Positions 52,767-62,553 are shown, numbered from the stretch's first letter. The stretch is DNA of 64,000 bases from Bradyrhizobium huanghuaihaiense (GCF_007830635.1 NZ_VLLA01000025.1:1-64000); one strand, 5' to 3'. Notes: generated by a model from the letters alone, not told the origin. Numbers and translations are program-made.

Positions 52767-54101
52767 TCAGGCGGCGGAGACCTGGTCGGTGCGCTCGCCC
52801 TGCAGTGGGATGCCGAGGTGCTCGCGCAGCGTTTCGCCGCGATAATCCGAGCGGAACAAGCCGCGCCGCTGAAGAACGGGAACAACGTGATCGACGAACG
52901 CAGGCGTACCGTCGGACAGAACATCAGGTATGACGTTGAACCCGTCGATTGCGCCAGCCCGGAACCACTCTTCGAAGCATGCGGCAATCTGTTCCGGCGA
53001 TCCGACCAGCACTCGGTGCCCGTAAGCAGGCGCCTCTACGATGATCTGGCGGACTGTTTTGCCGGAGCGCACGAGAGCTTCCACAGTGCGATGCTGGCCA
53101 ATGGAAAAAGCAGCGTCCGCATGTCCCGGCAGTAAGCTGAGGTCGATTGGCTCGTTGATCTTCAGCCTTTCGGCAGGAAAGCCGAAACGACTGGCCAGCG
53201 CATCAAGGGCAACGTCAAAGTTGATTAGATCGTCAAGCTCCGCCTTGCGCTTGATTGCTTCCTCTTCGGTTCCGCCGACGAACGTGACGATACCCGGCAG
53301 CACAAGGGGCGCCCGTCGTCCATGTTGAGAAGCAAACGACCTGAGGCGATCGGCCTCGCGCAGGGCGATTTCCAAATCGCCTGTCGATGAGAACACGGCA
53401 TCGGCGCTTCGGGCCGCGAACTGAAGCCCTTGATCCGATCCGCCGGCCTGGAAAATAACCGGCTGCCCCTGTCTTGAGCCGGGATGTGTCAGTGGCCCGC
53501 TGATGTCGAAGAACTCGCCGGCATGCCTCGTCGTCCGCAGCCTGCTCGGATCACCAAACCGCCCCGCGGCCTGATCCAGGATAATAGCGCCTTCTCCCCA
53601 GCCATGCCAAAGGGTTCGCACCGCCTCCACAAATTCTTCGGCGCGGCGATAGCGGTCATCACGTGACAGCTCGTCGCCGCCAAAGCTCCTGGCCGTATAG
53701 ACATTGGACGTCGTAACTGCGTTCCAGGCCGCACGGCCGCCACTGACAACGTCAAGCGACTGGAATCGGCGCGCGAGGTTATATGGCTCGTTGTAGGTGG
53801 TGGATGCCGAGCCGATCAGGCCGACAAATTTTGTTTCTCGGGCAATGCTGGCAAGTGTAATCGTCGGCTCGATGCCGTTGAGCGGCGGGTGTTTGTCGAT
53901 TGCTGGATCGAGCGCTGGCGTGTCGGCGAGGAAAACCGCGTCGAGCTTTCCACGCTCGGCGTGCTTCGCGGCTCGTACGTAATGCTCAATATCGTAAAAT
54001 GCGCCGGGAGAATTTCCGGGCCACCGCCACGCTGCGGTATGTCCCCCAGCGCCATGCAGGTTCAAGCCAAGGTGAAGCTCACGTTCAAGCACTGACGTCA
54101 T
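52767..54101 (-). CDS. LLM-class flavin-dependent monooxygenase (NtaA/SnaA/DszA type)
   Basis: A luciferase-like monooxygenase of about 444 residues from MTSVLERELHLGLNLHGAGG (54101; an earlier ATG at 54134 also fits). Features are AAWRWPGNSPGAFYDIEHYV, KLDAVFLADTPAL, RRFQSLDVVSGGRAAWNAVT and ARSFGGDELSRDDRYRRAEEF, all typical of the FMN-dependent NtaA/DszA group, which needs a separate flavin reductase. It is the first gene of the operon, 32 bases before the binding protein. It likely oxidises the imported compound; the compound is not identifiable. Confidence 0.93.
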   Translation of the reverse strand: MTSVLERELHLGLNLHGAGGHTAAWRWPGNSPGAFYDIEHYVRAAKHAERGKLDAVFLADTPALDPAIDKHPPLNGIEPTITLASIARETKFVGLIGSASTTYNEPYNLARRFQSLDVVSGGRAAWNAVTTSNVYTARSFGGDELSRDDRYRRAEEFVEAVRTLWHGWGEGAIILDQAAGRFGDPSRLRTTRHAGEFFDISGPLTHPGSRQGQPVIFQAGGSDQGLQFAARSADAVFSSTGDLEIALREADRLRSFASQHGRRAPLVLPGIVTFVGGTEEEAIKRKAELDDLINFDVALDALASRFGFPAERLKINEPIDLSLLPGHADAAFSIGQHRTVEALVRSGKTVRQIIVEAPAYGHRVLVGSPEQIAACFEEWFRAGAIDGFNVIPDVLSDGTPAFVDHVVPVLQRRGLFRSDYRGETLREHLGIPLQGERTDQVSAA

Positions 54102-54781
54102 CACGCGGCACATGCGGTTCGTGTAGAGGTGCACCGAAAGGTCAAAAACGGCATCGCACTCTTCTCAATTTTCGGTAGCCATGAACGCGTCATGGCACTC
54201 CAACATTGTAGAGTAGCCGACCAGCGTCAACCGCGGAGGAAAAATAAGAATGCCTGTTTCAATTCGTGCCGCCAGATAATTAATTTCTGTTGGGAATGCC
54301 TCATGGCGCGGAACGATAAACTCCGTGACTGAGAAGCCCCATCTATCTGGTTTGCATCACATCGACGGACCGACGCAGCGACCAACTCAGAGTCGCGTGG
54401 ACACGAATGCGCTACAAAAACGAGCTCCCGGACGCCGAATTCAAGCGCCATCGCAGGGTTGCACCTCGTGTGTTGCCGCCTACGAGCGCCTGTTCCCTGA
54501 CCGATTGAGCGCGCGCTACTGTTTCGGCTCGCCGCGGTAGAGCCAAAGTCGAAGTTCTTTGTTTTCGGGCTTTCGATTCAGGAATTCTGCGTCCGACGGC
54601 GACAATACGCAACGCGGGATCAGGATCCTCGACCGGTCGGCGGCTCGCGAGCTTTGACCTGCAAAGCTGAATGCCGACTGCGAGCTAGTCCCTATTTCGC
54701 TTGAAGCGATATGGGATTGCCGGAATGCCGGCCAACCTGTAGACGATCCCGGCGCCGCCGCGCGGTCGCCTTTCAGCGGCG
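54102..54781. other. upstream region of the monooxygenase operon
   Basis: No gene is supported. The operon promoter must lie in the first part. Short frames near 54325-54540 lack ribosome sites and known domains. Confidence 0.4.
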
Positions 54782-54857
54782 GGGCCTGTAGCTCAATGGT
54801 TAGAGCCGGCCGCTCATAACGGTCTGGTTGCAGGTTCGAGTCCTGCCGGGCCCACCA
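54782..54857 (+). tRNA. tRNA with CAT anticodon, probably tRNA-Ile2 (k2CAU); less likely elongator tRNA-Met
   Basis: A full cloverleaf is present: acceptor GGGCCTG/CGGGCCC, D-arm GCTC..GAGC, anticodon stem GGCCG/CGGTC around CTCATAA, T-arm GCAGG/CCTGC with TTCGAGT, and an encoded CCA (54855-54857). The G:C-rich acceptor and AATGGTTAGAGC D-loop fit bacterial tRNA-Ile2, whose C34 is modified to lysidine. CAT also occurs in Met tRNAs. tRNA 3' ends are common integration sites; the defence cluster begins 0.8 kb downstream. Confidence 0.9.
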
Positions 54858-55691
54858 AGAATATCAATAATTTGCTTGCTCTCCGCTGCCCTCAGCGCGA
54901 CGACCGCACCAGAAACCGCACCAGATACGTGCACTTTTCGTTCGCACGCGGGTTCGCACACTGCAATCCACCTGATGGCGCCGGACCGACTTGGTTGATC
55001 TTGGATGTATTCGTCGTTCACTCATCGGTTGGATGGTGCTCCGACGGAGAAGCTGATCAAGAAACGTATGAACCTCAGAAATTCAACGCCCATTTTCCCG
55101 TACCGAAAGACATACCTATAGACCCGCATCGAATTTGTGCTTGAACCTCATCAGTCAGGACCGCTGCGACGGCCAAAGAGACGCAGTGCCGGGCGGCGGG
55201 CGAGTCACCTACGATCGTCCCCCGACCAAATTTGACCAAGTTTTCATTACGACTGCGTGAAATACGAAGGCGGTTCAGGCCCTGCCTCTGCAGTGCTGAT
55301 GACAATCTAGATACCGACCTGACCGAATCACTTTTCAACATGGAAGCTCGCGTTCAGAGTCTCGAACCAGGCAATCGTCGCTTCCGAACATTAACGAATG
55401 CGTCGACGTCTGACGCTTCTCTGAATAGCAGCACAATTTTGGAAGATATTGACGATTGTTCGGCGGAGTAAATGTTCTCAGATCGATCCGCTTTTATCGT
55501 CCGCGCTGCTCGGGCACTGGCTGGTTTGGTTCGAAGGTCTCGATGAATCGTCGGCCGTTACAAGGAGCCAATTCCGGATCAGTTTCAAAGGACAAAAAGG
55601 TTTGCTAACAAGGAGGTAAGTTGCCAAGCTGATGCGGTAGTCGAATGAACGAAGCAGGCACGGGAGGGAGAGATCTAGCGGTGATGATGGA
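54858..55691. other. tRNA-to-defence spacer
   Basis: No integrase and no duplicated tRNA 3' end were found here. A minus-strand frame overlapping the tRNA (54800-55021) reads GPGRTRTCNQTVMSGRL at its end, the familiar antisense translation of a tRNA, and is not a gene. A plus-strand frame at 55232-55471 has no recognised domain. The region should contain the promoter of the SIR2 operon. Confidence 0.45.
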
Positions 55692-57443
55692 ATGCGCGTT
55701 TGCTCGACCACGAGACATGGATATCTGACCGTGCCGACGGCCCTGGATATAACGATCGTCGAAACCCTTGCTCTGTTGGATGGTGATTTCGCTGAGTTTG
55801 CGGCCGGGATCGCGCATGATCAATACGCGATTTGGCTCGGTGCGGGCGTCTCGCTTGGAAAGCTTCCCGGTCTTGAGGGCGTCGCTGGTGAAGTGCTCGA
55901 GCATTTGCGCATTCGGATTGATTCTACGAACGCCGCCTGCAAGTTTCGCCGGAGCCTAGACCGCATTCTTAACTTGATCCTTTCGCCCGAGGATTGGAAG
56001 GAGATTGACTACGCCAAGTCGGCAACAGACTGGAAGATCTTCGGCCGGATCAAGAAGAATTTGACCGGCGCTTATTCACGAATGCTAGACCAGCATCCGC
56101 AGGGAGAATTGCCAGACTATCTTGTCTGGGACGCGGTAAAGGTCGTTGAACGCTACGGCGACCCTTCAATTACGCCTGGCCCGGAACATTTCGGTTTGGC
56201 AGCCTTAATTGCAGAGGGCGTCGCATCTGATGTTGCTAGCGCCAATTGGGACGCGCTCATCGAAAAAGCAATTGTCGCAATCGCAGGCTCTCCGGTGGGG
56301 TTGCTTCAGGTCCGGATTTTACCCGAGGACGTCAGGGACAGTAGCGCAAGGGCCAGGTTCTACAAATTTCATGGCTGCGCCGTCCTCGGAGGCGAGGACG
56401 AGGCGCGATACCGAGAGCGCATCGTTGGTCGCGCCTCGCAGATCCACGGCTGGGCTGACAAGGCAGAAAACAAGGTCATAGCCGGCAAACTCCTGGATCT
56501 TGCGATTTCAAAATCAACATTGATGCTGGGGCTGTCCGCGCAGGACACGAATATTCAAAACATCTTTGTCGTCGCGCAGCAGAGTCTGCCGGCATCGTTC
56601 CCAACTCATCCTCCCGCGGTTGTTCTTTCAGAAAATTCCGTCGGGGCTGATCAGCTCAGTCTTCTGCAGAATTTCTATAAGACAGACTATGTTGCGAAGT
56701 CCGAGGAAATCGAAAAGTCGGCCTTGCTCCGGGCCTACAGTCGATCATTGCTGCCAGCCCTCTGGCTACATGTCGTCTGCTCGAAGCTCGAAACATTCCT
56801 TGAAGGATCAGCATCCGGGTTGACGGCCGCGGAGAAGTCTCGGTTGCGATCGGCGTTGAGAACCTTGCGTAATGGGGTTGCGGCAACTGCCTTGCCGGAC
56901 CAGTACGAGCAGTTCATGGTGACTGCGCTCTCGCTCGCGGGACGCGCTATGAACTTTTTTCGGGATGGCCGGCGAATCAATGCGGCCGCTGGGCTGTATA
57001 GTCCGCTCTCGATGTCGAGCGTCCCGAAATCGCTACACGAGCCCGGATTTTCCAGTTCGGGGATTCAAGAGCTTGCACTGGGGATTGCCCTCGTGGCACT
57101 CGCAGCGACGGAGGGATTCTGGGAATGCAGGGTGAGCGGCCTGAGCGATCCCGGGGGTGGGGCGCTGCGGCTCGCCGGCGCGGTGCGCTCTGCAGAAGTC
57201 TTCTTCGCAGCAAACAATCAATCGGCGAGCCGACTGATTGCCGGTGGATACGCGGCAGAGGATAGTGATACTATTATCTTGCATAGCCATGAGGCGCCTG
57301 CGCGTGCTGCCCGACACCCGACCTCACCACCTGGTCGGACTTTGCGAAGGAGGCGGCGGGAGATCAGCTTGTCCAGATTGTCTGGCGCTTCCAACAGTCT
57401 TGACGAGATTTTGAAGAATCTTCGAGCGGAGATCGCTGTATGA
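55692..57443 (+). CDS. SIR2-domain effector of a Lamassu/ABC-3C-like defence system (LmuA-type)
   Basis: A 583-residue protein. The N-terminal 250 residues form a SIR2 fold: YAIWLGAGVSLGKLPGLEG (GAGVS at 50-54), ASANWDALIEKAIV with the catalytic-type Asn at 185, FYKFHGCAVL with the catalytic-type His at 227, and LMLGLSAQDTNIQNIF. Bacterial SIR2 effectors hydrolyse NAD+ to kill infected cells. The C-terminal 300 residues are helical and unrecognised, perhaps for complex formation. The start is uncertain: ATG 55692 or a GTG about 13 codons later. The stop overlaps the next gene's ATG (ATGA). Confidence 0.83.
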   Translation: MRVCSTTRHGYLTVPTALDITIVETLALLDGDFAEFAAGIAHDQYAIWLGAGVSLGKLPGLEGVAGEVLEHLRIRIDSTNAACKFRRSLDRILNLILSPEDWKEIDYAKSATDWKIFGRIKKNLTGAYSRMLDQHPQGELPDYLVWDAVKVVERYGDPSITPGPEHFGLAALIAEGVASDVASANWDALIEKAIVAIAGSPVGLLQVRILPEDVRDSSARARFYKFHGCAVLGGEDEARYRERIVGRASQIHGWADKAENKVIAGKLLDLAISKSTLMLGLSAQDTNIQNIFVVAQQSLPASFPTHPPAVVLSENSVGADQLSLLQNFYKTDYVAKSEEIEKSALLRAYSRSLLPALWLHVVCSKLETFLEGSASGLTAAEKSRLRSALRTLRNGVAATALPDQYEQFMVTALSLAGRAMNFFRDGRRINAAAGLYSPLSMSSVPKSLHEPGFSSSGIQELALGIALVALAATEGFWECRVSGLSDPGGGALRLAGAVRSAEVFFAANNQSASRLIAGGYAAEDSDTIILHSHEAPARAARHPTSPPGRTLRRRRREISLSRLSGASNSLDEILKNLRAEIAV

Positions 57444-58009
57444 CTACGACGATTCCCGTCGAGCGCGTCGCAAGCGTGCTTGAAGCGGCGCACTTCAAGC
57501 GCGTCCCTACGCCCTTGAAAATTGGTGGAATTGAGATAGACGCGGCTGCGGCCTTCGTGGGTGAACCGCCGATCCCGGATCTTATCGTGGTCGGAGATTC
57601 ACTCGCCCAAACACCCGCGCGATTGCAGCAGGTCGTCGAGGGAGCTGGCCGCGCCCTCGATATGATGGGCTCGCGTCGGCCGTTGACGCTTATTGTCGTT
57701 GGGCCGCGGCCGGAATCGTCGACGCTGTCCGCACTGGCTCGCCATGCGCGCGTGCTAGCGGTGGGAGAGACAGCCGGCGAACAGGACTTGTTCAATTGGC
57801 TGGCTGTACTGCTGCCGTTGACCTTGCCAAAGGCGAGCGAAGATAGGGCAATCGCGATCCGCGCGAAACTTCTAGAAGGCTTTGACGATCCGCTTGCGCT
57901 CGAGCTCGTCGAAATTGCGTCTGCGGGCGTGCTGAGGGTGGCGTCGCATTTGGCAGACGCGATCGACGCTCCCTTCCTCGAAGATCTCTTGTCTGAAAAG
58001 GAGCCATAG
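57440..58009 (+). CDS. middle component of the Lamassu/ABC-3C-like system (LmuC-like)
   Basis: A 189-residue protein between the SIR2 effector and the SMC-like ATPase. No conserved domain is obvious; the sequence has alternating beta/alpha character (DLIVVGDSLAQTPARLQQVV, RRPLTLIVVGPRPESSTLSA, ARVLAVGETAGEQDLFNWLA), consistent with a small Rossmann-like or restriction-endonuclease-like fold, and a helical acidic C-terminus. Size and position fit LmuC of Lamassu and the middle protein of ABC-three-component systems. It is translationally coupled to both neighbours. Confidence 0.72.
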   Translation: MTTTIPVERVASVLEAAHFKRVPTPLKIGGIEIDAAAAFVGEPPIPDLIVVGDSLAQTPARLQQVVEGAGRALDMMGSRRPLTLIVVGPRPESSTLSALARHARVLAVGETAGEQDLFNWLAVLLPLTLPKASEDRAIAIRAKLLEGFDDPLALELVEIASAGVLRVASHLADAIDAPFLEDLLSEKEP

Positions 58010-60442
58010 GTGGCGCCGCGCTTGAAATTTCTAAAGGTCGAGGATTTTCGCAGCATCCGCGGGCCAGCCGGGGTCTCGCTTGATGCGCCGGCAGTGCTTA
58101 TTCATGGGCCGAACGGTACCGGCAAGACGAGCCTGCTTTCGTCAATCGAACTGGCATTAACCGGCAGTGTGCCATCGCTCGCACGCCTCGATCGCGACTA
58201 CATGGCATACTTGCCGCACAAGCTGGCCAAGAATGGATTGGGACGCGTATCGATCCAGGCTGAAGGCGTTGGATCAAAGACAGAGGCGTCTCTGGAGATC
58301 AACGGACAAGCGATCGTCGGATCCGCGCTTTTGGATGGAGACCAATCGCGATTCTACCTTGAAAGATGCTATCTCGCGCAGGTCACTCTAGGGCGCCTGT
58401 TGGAGATCTACGAACACCAAGACAACCGAGACACGGCATCGCCTCTCACTCGGTTTGTCAAGGAAATGCTCGGATTGGACGCGTTGGATTCCCTCATTGA
58501 CGGGTTGCATGCCGCTGGTGACGTGCGGCGTTTCAGGGAAAGCGCGCCGCATTTTTGGGCGGCTCGAGCCGATGCTCCAATGCTGGAGCGGGGCGTCGAC
58601 GAGGCGACAGAGATCGAACAAGCTTGCCGCGACGAGATGATCAAGACCGAGAATGATCTCCGTGAATTGCTTGGGCCTCAGTTTGTTGCTGACGGTCCAA
58701 TTGACATCGAAGCGTTACGAGCCGTCGTCAAGAGCGATATCGAGGAGCGTGAGACGAAGCTCGCCGATTTGGCGCGAATTCGACGAGACCTTGCGGCGGC
58801 GAAGGCTCAGCTACTTGAGGCCAGCACGTCGGAAGAGGAGGGAGAGCGGATTGCGGCAGAGCAGGTGAGCAGTGCTACGCGAGACGCATTTGCGCGTTGG
58901 CGCAGCGTCGCTGGTCAACAACTCGAGGTGCTGCTGCGAAGCATACAGAAGAAGTTCACCGATGTTGTGTCTGTGGACGTCAGCCCAGCAACGGCGCACG
59001 CCAAAGCGTTGGCAATTGTCAGCTCTGCTCTAAGTCGCGCTCAAACGGCTTTGACTAACGACGATGAGATCATTCGCTCGTTGTCGGGCGCGCAGGTGTC
59101 GGTGCAACAGGGGCAAGGGCGCCTGAAGCTCATCGATGAGCAGCTTGCAGATGCTGGAGGTGCAAATCGTGCGCTCGCGGAAGCGCTCGCGACGATTTCC
59201 TCTCATATTGAGAACGAGATATGTCCCGTCTGCTCTCGTAATTTTGCTGAAATCTCCGAAGAACAACTAGCTTCTCATGTATCCGAGGAAGTTGCTCGGT
59301 TGGTGGCGGTGGCAGGGCGCGTCGAGGCGTTGGTGAGGGACCGCGCAACGACCGCAGCGGCTGTCGTAGCGACACAGCGGCAAGAAGCGGATCTGTTCGC
59401 TCGCCGCCTGCCCAATGATAGGCGCGATGCGATCTTACTTGAATTGGCGGATCTGACGGAGTGGATGAATGCGCTCGATAGTCTTGCAGATGCTGCAAGC
59501 AACGGCGGGCGCCTCTGGGAGGAAGCAAAGCAGGCGGCGGAGCGACTTTCCGTTTTAAGAAGCCGGATCTCCTCGATCTCGGGGTTGAGGGCGGAGCTCG
59601 TCTCCTATGGGCAACGGTTGTCACTTCAGCCGTTTCCTGCAGATGTTCCATTAGAAGAGATTGTCGATGAGATACTCACGCAGGTTCAATATCGTTCAGC
59701 ACAAGAAGCGAAGTCGGGCGATCAGGGTGACCGAGCTCTGCGGCTGCTTGACAAGTTGGAAGTAAATCAGCGCGAGCTCGATAACGCCACAATCGACCTG
59801 GCGACAGCGTTCGAGGACGAACGGCGCACGACAGCGCTACGGCAGGAGTCGGAGCGCCGAATTGCCGTAGCAAAGGGGCTCTTGGCCCAAGCGCAAGCGG
59901 TACGAGCAGACGAGGCGCGGCGCGTATTTAACAAGGAGCTCAATGCTGTGTGGCGCGACCTCTTTATTCGGCTTGCGCCGGACGAGGCGTTCGTTCCGGC
60001 TTTCGCGTTGCCGTCCATTCCTGGTCGAGCCGTCGAAGCTGTCCTTGAGACACATTATCGATCGGGCGGAAAAGGTGGAAATCCGCGAGCTATGTTGAGT
60101 GCCGGCAACCTCAATACGGCTGCGCTGACGCTTTTTCTCGGACTTCATCTCTCGGTCTCTCCAGCCTTGCCTTGGTTGGTTCTGGATGACCCAGTTCAAA
60201 GCATGGATGACGTGCATATTGCCCAATTTGCGGCCTTGCTGCGTACCCTCAAGCAGCATGGGCGCCAGATCATTATCGCGGTGCACGATCGACAGCTTTT
60301 CGACTATCTCACGCTTGAGCTCAGCCCGACCTACAACGGCGATCGTTTGATTACGATCGAATTAGGGCGAGATTCGGATGGAATGACCACCGCGCCTTGG
60401 AGTCTGATGTCATTTCGGCCCGATCGCGCAATCGCTGCATGA
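58010..60442 (+). CDS. SMC/Rad50-like ATPase of the Lamassu/ABC-3C-like system (LmuB-like)
   Basis: An 810-residue ABC-type ATPase starting with GTG at 58010, with ribosome site AAGGAG. The head begins LKFLKVEDFRSIRGPAGVSL, Walker A GPNGTGKTSLLSSIELAL at residues 33-40, then long coiled coils (about 190-390 and 430-640) meeting at a zinc-hook motif ICPVC (Cys405, Cys408). Signature MLSAGNLNTAALTLFLGL and Walker B PWLVLDDPVQSMDD (Asp726/727), then IIIAVHDRQLF, complete the head. Such ATPases sense phage or plasmid DNA and release the effector. Intact and full length. Confidence 0.88.
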   Translation: MAPRLKFLKVEDFRSIRGPAGVSLDAPAVLIHGPNGTGKTSLLSSIELALTGSVPSLARLDRDYMAYLPHKLAKNGLGRVSIQAEGVGSKTEASLEINGQAIVGSALLDGDQSRFYLERCYLAQVTLGRLLEIYEHQDNRDTASPLTRFVKEMLGLDALDSLIDGLHAAGDVRRFRESAPHFWAARADAPMLERGVDEATEIEQACRDEMIKTENDLRELLGPQFVADGPIDIEALRAVVKSDIEERETKLADLARIRRDLAAAKAQLLEASTSEEEGERIAAEQVSSATRDAFARWRSVAGQQLEVLLRSIQKKFTDVVSVDVSPATAHAKALAIVSSALSRAQTALTNDDEIIRSLSGAQVSVQQGQGRLKLIDEQLADAGGANRALAEALATISSHIENEICPVCSRNFAEISEEQLASHVSEEVARLVAVAGRVEALVRDRATTAAAVVATQRQEADLFARRLPNDRRDAILLELADLTEWMNALDSLADAASNGGRLWEEAKQAAERLSVLRSRISSISGLRAELVSYGQRLSLQPFPADVPLEEIVDEILTQVQYRSAQEAKSGDQGDRALRLLDKLEVNQRELDNATIDLATAFEDERRTTALRQESERRIAVAKGLLAQAQAVRADEARRVFNKELNAVWRDLFIRLAPDEAFVPAFALPSIPGRAVEAVLETHYRSGGKGGNPRAMLSAGNLNTAALTLFLGLHLSVSPALPWLVLDDPVQSMDDVHIAQFAALLRTLKQHGRQIIIAVHDRQLFDYLTLELSPTYNGDRLITIELGRDSDGMTTAPWSLMSFRPDRAIAA

Positions 60443-60974
60443 AAGCGACGCCAGCCTTGCCGGCCACGGCCTGCAGCGCAGCATGTTGCTCCAGTTCAAG
60501 CGCTGCGATTTCCGCGGCGCGGCCTTCCGGCCGCGACAGGTTCGAGCGGTCACTAACGTGCAGCCTACCAGCGGAGCATGCGCGCCCGCGCCGCGAGCAG
60601 GGCCGGCCGACACTCCTTTAGTGAAGGGCTGCCTTTATCAGACGCCGGCGGAAGCAAAGGAGCTCGACGTGCTGTCGTGGCGGTGGCCGCAGGTGTTGAG
60701 CAATACGGTAGATCCGGCAGGGCAAGACGGGCGGGACGAGCTCAACTCCTGGACATCAACGGCAAGCTGACGGTCACTGCCCTGCTGCGCGCCAATACAC
60801 GCGCAAGAAAGGCCCTCAGTACACGCGCGAGGCCATTGAAGCTGCTGGACGCCAAAGCGCCCGACGTCTGAAATAAACCATTAGGCGGACATACTGCCCC
60901 GTCTTCGCGCCGGCTCTTCGCACGCGCCCCTAATAAACACAGTTAAAATCCCGGCGATAATCTGAGGCTCGGGC
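60443..60974. other. decayed spacer after the defence operon
   Basis: A minus-strand piece overlapping 60443-60540 reads NLSRPEGRAAEIAALELEQH, coding-like but without context, and a plus-strand piece near 60660-60871 ends TALLRANTRARKALSTRARP. Both look like remnants of unknown genes. No terminator is clear. Confidence 0.35.
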
Positions 60975-61384
60975 GTGAACAGCATCCAGCCGCTTCGGTT
61001 CAGGGCAAGCTGGCCCAAGGTTGCGCTTCCGGAAAACATGGAGGCGCTCTATATCGATGCCATACAAGTCGCGGGCGTGAGGCTTGATTTTTCATGCATT
61101 TCCACGATGGTTCATGAAGCGGGGTATGGCGACGATGCGGCTGTGCTGCATTGGACATCGCGGGCCGTCAGGGGCCCTGAGATCATCTCGGTCCGTAGCT
61201 ACACGTACGACCACGAGAACTTCGCCGAGCGCAACAAATCGGAGGCTGGGATCGATGCGGTGATGATGGCGACCTATAAGAGGGACCTAAGCCGAGCTAA
61301 GCGGCGGCGCCGTCGCAAACTCTTGCGGTCAAGGCAAATCCTCCGCACGGCCCGTGATAGAAAGATGGCACTGCAAGCGATCGG
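60975..61384 (+). CDS. hypothetical protein, uncertain
   Basis: A frame from a GTG at 60975 (MNSIQPLRFRASWPKVALPE) with plausible protein-like sequence (YIDAIQVAGVRLDFSCISTM, RSYTYDHENFAERNKSEAGI) up to a basic run at about 61290-61340. It continues open into the DUF3800 gene in another frame to 61550, and that overlap argues that only the first 410 bases could be real. No family is recognised. It may be a truncated gene. Confidence 0.3.
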
Positions 61385-61386
61385 TT

Positions 61387-62481
61387 ATGAGAACCTATTA
61401 CGTCGACGAGACAGGCTTTACCGGCGAGGACCTCCTGGCGGCAGACCAGCCGATCTTCTTGCAGGCGACCAACGACCTCAGCGAAGACGAGGCGGATCGA
61501 CTCATCGCTTCGACCTTTGGCGGTCTGGGCAGCACCGAACTCAAATATAGCCGGCTCGCGCGCGGCGGCCGTCACCAAGACAGGATCGTCGAGTTCATCG
61601 GGATACTTGCGCAGGATCCTCTGCGCGCCGGGGCGTGGATCGCCCACAAGGAATTCGCCATGATGACGTTGATCGTCGATTGGTGGATGGAGCCCCTTGC
61701 TTACGAGGCAGGCTTGAACTTGTATAAGGACGGCGCAAATCATGGTATGGCGAACATGCTGTATTTCTGTCTGGAATCCTACTGGTCGAAAGGTTTCAGG
61801 CGAAAGGTCCTTGAACATTTCCAGCGCATGCTCCGTACGCGAACCCTGGAACGATATACGGAGTGCCAGCTCCTGATCGAGAAGGCGCGCCGGCACGCAA
61901 CAGGCGATCCCACCCGAGAAGAGCTTTTAAGGTATCTGTCCGTGTCGTTCATGCTCCTCGGCTACGATCACGTACGCCGTATGCCCGAGCGCGCGCTCGA
62001 TATCGCGCTGACCGGCCTCGTGCAGCTCGGTCATATGTGGACCGAACGGCACAGTGGTCCGTGGAGCGTCGTGCACGACCAATCCTCCAACATGTCCAAG
62101 CAAAAATGGATATGGGACGCCTATTCGGCGGAAACTATGCCGCCGGCCAAGTTCGAGAACCCCGGCACGGTGGCGCGGTTTCCGATGAACGTCACGCAAA
62201 CGCGCTTTGGCGATTCCGCGCAGGAGAAGCAGTTGCAAATTTGCGACGTTCTGGCGGGCGCGTGTTCGGCATTCGCGCGGTTCGATAAGACAGATGCCGA
62301 GCACCTCGCCTACCGCGATCGCCTTGGCGCGGCCGGGATCGAGAATTTCTTTACAGGTGTGATGTGGCCGGTCCCGGAAGTGACGCCTGAAGGCCTCGGT
62401 CGACGGGGCTGGGACGGCAATATCGCACTCGAATATTTGACGCAGAACATGCGTGCGAAACGGCCGGAGCCCAAACCTTGA
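61387..62481 (+). CDS. DUF3800 domain protein
   Basis: A 364-residue protein starting MRTYYVDETGFTGEDLLAAD at 61387, the hallmark DUF3800 opening, where an RNase-H-like fold carries the first acidic residue (YYVDETG). A central helical region follows (EFAMMTLIVDWWMEPLAYEA) and a second acidic cluster lies near the C-terminus (QEKQLQICDVLAGACSAFA), matching the Q-LxDxLA motif of the family. DUF3800 proteins are probable nucleases and are common in defence and mobile loci. Located downstream of the Lamassu-like trio, same strand. Confidence 0.88.
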   Translation: MRTYYVDETGFTGEDLLAADQPIFLQATNDLSEDEADRLIASTFGGLGSTELKYSRLARGGRHQDRIVEFIGILAQDPLRAGAWIAHKEFAMMTLIVDWWMEPLAYEAGLNLYKDGANHGMANMLYFCLESYWSKGFRRKVLEHFQRMLRTRTLERYTECQLLIEKARRHATGDPTREELLRYLSVSFMLLGYDHVRRMPERALDIALTGLVQLGHMWTERHSGPWSVVHDQSSNMSKQKWIWDAYSAETMPPAKFENPGTVARFPMNVTQTRFGDSAQEKQLQICDVLAGACSAFARFDKTDAEHLAYRDRLGAAGIENFFTGVMWPVPEVTPEGLGRRGWDGNIALEYLTQNMRAKRPEPKP

Positions 62482-62553
62482 GACGCGTGTGAGGCATTCT
62501 GCAGCATCGCGCCCTGCGCAGGGACTCCCTCTAACCCAATCCTGGCGACGAGC

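Noticed and set aside
54800..55021. Minus-strand frame ending GPGRTRTCNQTVMSGRL
   Set aside because: This is the well-known antisense translation of a tRNA gene, not a protein.
54858..55691. Integrase or att repeat beside the tRNA
   Set aside because: No tyrosine-recombinase motif and no second copy of the tRNA 3' end were found anywhere in the window.
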